Part shown: positions 61,655 through 64,000 of the stretch, piece after piece | Layout: every line of letters starts with the position of its first letter | Position numbering within the stretch: the stretch's first letter is position 1 | Assembly (NCBI GenBank): GCA_905478295.1 | Contig: CAJQHZ010000027.1 | Span: forward strand, 47,952 to 111,951 | Reading direction: 5' to 3' | From: an uncultured Flavobacteriales bacterium | GTDB taxonomy: Bacteria > Bacteroidota > Bacteroidia > Flavobacteriales > Schleiferiaceae | Length of the DNA stretch: 64,000 nt | The notes under the pieces: model-generated | Database searches by the model: none | Seen by the model: only the letters and a program-made list of their open reading frames with translations | What the model was told of the DNA's origin: nothing | Made by a program: the position numbers and the translations under genes

Positions 61655-62623
61655 ATGCGCAAATTATTACTTAGTTTATTTTCTGTTATTGGAATGTCTC
61701 TAGGAGGTCAAACTCTAAACATGCCGACTTTACCTTCGGCGGCAGTAACTTATCCTCTTTCTACTAAAGCGGATACCGTGCCCCATTCCAGCCAAGGTAA
61801 TTGGGATTTTTCAAATATTACGACGGATGCCTCGGGATCGGTTACATTTGAACCCATTTCATCAACGTCTTATTCCACGAATTATCCAAATGCCACGCAT
61901 GTAAAATATGAGGATGGAGGAATATTTTTTCTAGGATTTGACGCGACGCAGTATACGTTCCATGGTGAAATGTCCGTTATAACGACATCGTACACAAACC
62001 CACTGGTATTACTTACTTATCCTTTCGCTGTGAGTAATACTAGTACCGATTCGGAGTTAAACATTTCATTCACATGTAATGGATGCCCACCAAGCATGGA
62101 AAGAGATGATGCATCATATTCAGAAGCATTGGCTTCTGGAACCCTTACTATGCCCGACGGGACAGTTCATAATAATGCTTTATTAGTTTACAATACACGG
62201 ACTTGGAATGACGGGCAAACTGGATCGCCCACTTGTAACTTATTTCTTGAGCAATGGCAATGGTGGGTTGGCGGATACCCAATGCCAGTTGCCCAAACAG
62301 TAGAATTATCAACAACAGGGCCGTGCCCTCCAAACGTTGGATACCGCCAATCCAAGTTTTTAGTAGGGAATCCTATAGGAATTCAAGAGGAGCAAATGAG
62401 ACAAGTCAACGCTTATCCCAACCCCGCGACAGATAAATTATTCTTGAAAAACCATGCTTTTGGTGGTTCGGAATTTAAAATTTACGATCCCGTTGGAAAG
62501 GCAGTGCAAGAAGGAACTTTTACTGAGACATTAGATTATATTTCAATTTCTTCATTATCTCCTGGTCTCTACTTTCTGTTCGTAGAAAATCACCAACAAT
62601 TGATTCGATTTATCAAGGAATAA
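61655..62623 (+). CDS. Secreted protein with T9SS type A sorting domain
   Basis: A 322-residue protein. Signal peptide MRKLLLSLFSVIGMSLGG. The middle part (NWDFSNITTDASGSVTFEPISSTSYSTNYPNATHVKYEDGG...YSEALASGTLTMPDGTVHNNALLVYNTRTWNDGQTGSPTC) is beta-rich and matches no family I can name. The last ~75 residues (VNAYPNPATDKLFLKNHAFGGSEFKIYDPVGKAVQEGTF...SLSPGLYFLFVENHQQLIRFIKE) are a type A sorting domain. A terminator follows. Monocistronic. Confidence 0.83.
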   Translation: MRKLLLSLFSVIGMSLGGQTLNMPTLPSAAVTYPLSTKADTVPHSSQGNWDFSNITTDASGSVTFEPISSTSYSTNYPNATHVKYEDGGIFFLGFDATQYTFHGEMSVITTSYTNPLVLLTYPFAVSNTSTDSELNISFTCNGCPPSMERDDASYSEALASGTLTMPDGTVHNNALLVYNTRTWNDGQTGSPTCNLFLEQWQWWVGGYPMPVAQTVELSTTGPCPPNVGYRQSKFLVGNPIGIQEEQMRQVNAYPNPATDKLFLKNHAFGGSEFKIYDPVGKAVQEGTFTETLDYISISSLSPGLYFLFVENHQQLIRFIKE

Positions 62624-62652
62624 ATTCATCGAAATACAACCGAATAGTAAAG

Positions 62653-62687
62653 AACGCCTTGTGTTATTAATAGCGCAGGGCGTTTTT
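62653..62687 (+). terminator. Rho-independent terminator after the T9SS gene
   Basis: An 11-bp stem with two G-U pairs (62653-62663 with 62674-62684) and a 10-nt loop; the 3' arm runs into TTTTT. Confidence 0.75.
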
Positions 62688-62741
62688 ATGGTTTGGTCGA
62701 TTTTTCCAGTAAAAAACAACTTTAAGTCGACGCTTTCCAAT

Positions 62742-62749
62742 TACTTTTG
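62742..62749 (+). promoter_or_regulatory. -7 element (TACTTTTG) of the PnuC-like gene
   Basis: An exact TAnnTTTG match with TTTA at 62721-62724 as a weak -33 element (17-nt gap). It ends 17 nt before GTG 62767, matching the leader length of other genes here and favouring that start over ATG 62812. Confidence 0.5.
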
Positions 62750-62766
62750 GAACTCAATAGAGCAAA

Positions 62767-63480
62767 GTGGAACGGGGTAGGAGATTACAAGAGATTACCG
62801 AAAGCAAGTGGATGGATGTCATTGGGGTGCTCCTTGTTCTCGTTATATCCTTTGCACTGGGTTTTCATAAAACCATTCGCCAAGACTTACCCATAGGAAT
62901 ATTTTCAACCTTCGGTGCTGCTGGTTCCATGATGGTCACGCGTTTAGTGACAAAACGAAATAATATTGGTAATCTAATTGGTTTACTAACTGCAGTAAAT
63001 TCGGCCTTTGTCGATTATTATTTAGGTAATGACGCAGCGTTCTTAACATACCCAATTTCCTTTTTAGGCGCCGGTATATCCTACCTGTATTGGAAAAGAA
63101 GAAAGGATCGCATACCTAGAAAAATAGATTCAATTTACTTTATTAACATTGGCTTTGCCTTTGTGCTGGGAATCGCTTTGAACTACATAGGATTTACGGA
63201 CTTTTTACGTACACCTCTAGGCGATAACACGGCAAAATTCGCTATTACCGCAATCATCACAGGAATAACTTATTCGGGTATTTTAAATACCCCTAGAATG
63301 TATGCTGACTCATGGGCAAGCTGGCAGGTCTATAATGTGCTAAAGCTTTATCAAAATATACTCTTTGGCAACATAGCTTATGTAGCGAAGTATGCGTTCT
63401 ATTTACTCAATGCATCCCTGGCATGGGTGGTTTGGCATAGAGTTAGAAAGGGGCGCGATTTTTCTGAAAAAACCAATTAA
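62767..63480 (+). CDS. PnuC-like integral membrane protein
   Basis: A 237-residue membrane protein with about seven helices. Motifs such as NLIGLLTAVNSAFVDYYLGNDAAFLTYPISFLGAGISYLYWKRR and ADSWASWQVYNVLKLYQNILFGNIAYVAKYAFYLLNASLAWVVWHR resemble the PnuC family, though more distantly than the protein at 26026. A transport role for a vitamin precursor is inferred. Start: GTG 62767 because the -7 element ends 17 nt before it; ATG 62812 is the alternative. Its stop shares TTAA with the convergent gene. Confidence 0.68.
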   Translation: MERGRRLQEITESKWMDVIGVLLVLVISFALGFHKTIRQDLPIGIFSTFGAAGSMMVTRLVTKRNNIGNLIGLLTAVNSAFVDYYLGNDAAFLTYPISFLGAGISYLYWKRRKDRIPRKIDSIYFINIGFAFVLGIALNYIGFTDFLRTPLGDNTAKFAITAIITGITYSGILNTPRMYADSWASWQVYNVLKLYQNILFGNIAYVAKYAFYLLNASLAWVVWHRVRKGRDFSEKTN

Positions 63481-63884
63481 CGCACCAGTATCCCTTTATC
63501 CTTTAGTACCGGCAAGTCTTCTTTGATCGCAGCTTCGATAGTGTACGGGCCGAAAATGAATTTGCGATCTTTCAAAGTGCCCTCTTCGAAAAAGGTTACC
63601 CAATATTCATTAAATAGGTGGAATACTTCGGGCATAATAGGTTCTAATTTAGCTGCAGACTTCGCGGGTAAGACCTTTATAACCTTTCTGAGTGTTGCCG
63701 TTTTAACACCAGACTTCGTTTCCAAATTACTGTAGCCGCGACTTTGAATCATTACGTTTTCTAATGGGCGAGCGCTGTCGTTGATTAAATGAATCCACCA
63801 TTGTTGATCCCCCGTATCATTAGTCATCAAAACTGCAGCTACGTAAACGTTTTTAACCTCTGGTATAAGAATATCTTTTTTCAT
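63477..63884 (-). CDS. Hypothetical conserved protein
   Basis: A 135-residue cytosolic protein: MKKDILIPEVKNVYVAAVLMTNDTGDQQWWIHLINDSARPLENVMIQSRGYSNLETKSGVKTATLRKVIKVLPAKSAAKLEPIMPEVFHLFNEYWVTFFEEGTLKDRKFIFGPYTI. The predicted fold is all-beta in the first two thirds. It looks like a conserved Bacteroidota protein, but I cannot name the family. It has a good -33/-7 promoter upstream and is convergent with the PnuC-like gene. Confidence 0.72.
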   Translation of the reverse strand: MKKDILIPEVKNVYVAAVLMTNDTGDQQWWIHLINDSARPLENVMIQSRGYSNLETKSGVKTATLRKVIKVLPAKSAAKLEPIMPEVFHLFNEYWVTFFEEGTLKDRKFIFGPYTIEAAIKEDLPVLKDKGILVR

Positions 63885-63900
63885 GCCCGTTATTTAGTCT

Positions 63901-63934
63901 CAAAAGTACTATCCCTTAGAAAAATGCATACAAA
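63901..63934 (-). promoter_or_regulatory. Promoter (-33 TTTG, -7 TACTTTTG) of the 135-aa gene
   Basis: On the minus strand TTTG (63934-63931) precedes TACTTTTG (63908-63901) by 22 nt, and the -7 element ends 16 nt before the ATG at 63884. Confidence 0.5.
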
Positions 63935-64000
63935 TAATTCAAAGGTTTTAAACTTCCGCTGTATTCTTGCATCATACTATTTTGAAATTAACCTATGTAC

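Overview
The window looks like a chromosomal segment of a marine-type Bacteroidota, most likely a compact member of Flavobacteriales (Cryomorphaceae/Schleiferiaceae-like). The lineage call is inference, from these marks: several secreted proteins with type IX secretion (T9SS) C-terminal sorting domains of types A and B; families typical of Bacteroidota (DUF5686, DUF5916, DUF2452, TIGR02757, monomeric NADP-isocitrate dehydrogenase, DnaE with a fused exonuclease); and repeated TAnnTTTG promoter elements, most about 20 nt before a start codon. I see no rRNA, tRNA, CRISPR array, insertion sequence or prophage, so this is housekeeping and envelope DNA rather than an island.

Layout. 1-3.8 kb: 5' part of a secreted regulatory-domain protein, EttA, an acyl-CoA dehydrogenase and a divergent DUF2256/TIGR03643 pair. 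3.9-7.3 kb: a large T9SS type B protein. 7.4-14 kb: guaB followed by an outer-membrane chaperone operon (double-parvulin PPIase, PPIase-less lipoprotein, SurA, MoxR ATPase). 14-16.1 kb: a two-component system. 16.1-18.9 kb: an SDR, flavin reductase and divergent photolyase operon. 19-28.2 kb: hutH, DUF493, TIGR02757, LolD-like ABC, DUF5916, sucC, pnuC, a SIS isomerase and a WbpB/WlbA sugar dehydrogenase. 28.3-38.1 kb: dnaE, a secreted intradiol dioxygenase-like protein, thioredoxin and a very large secreted hydrolase. 38.2-41 kb: three more genes of the UDP-diacetamido-mannuronate pathway. 41-46 kb: small conserved genes. 46.3-51 kb: paired Crp-like regulators, a CsgG-like protein and DUF5686. 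51-55.3 kb: PlsC, a decayed DEAD-box protein, a GH13 amylase and an esterase lipoprotein. 55.4-61.6 kb: Icd, a thiamine-binding protein, RluF and a chain of overlapping membrane genes (VIT, lipoprotein, TspO, a 46-aa ORF, PepSY). 61.6-64 kb: another T9SS protein, a PnuC-like membrane protein and an unknown protein.

How the genes fit together. Three themes recur. Envelope and secretion: periplasmic chaperones, LolD-like ATPase, PlsC, O-antigen-type sugar synthesis and T9SS cargo. Light and flavin: the photolyase operon plus the DUF2256/TIGR03643 pair, which from memory sit together with photolyases in other marine genomes. Extreme compaction: eight of nine convergent junctions overlap or lie within 1 nt, four of them sharing a TTAA double stop, and one divergent pair overlaps at its start codons (CATG).

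The best candidates for something undescribed are the photolyase operon, whose photolyase and SDR both lack canonical catalytic residues; the stand-alone inactivated DEAD-box protein; and two small overlooked ORFs at 45866-46000 and 60244-60384.
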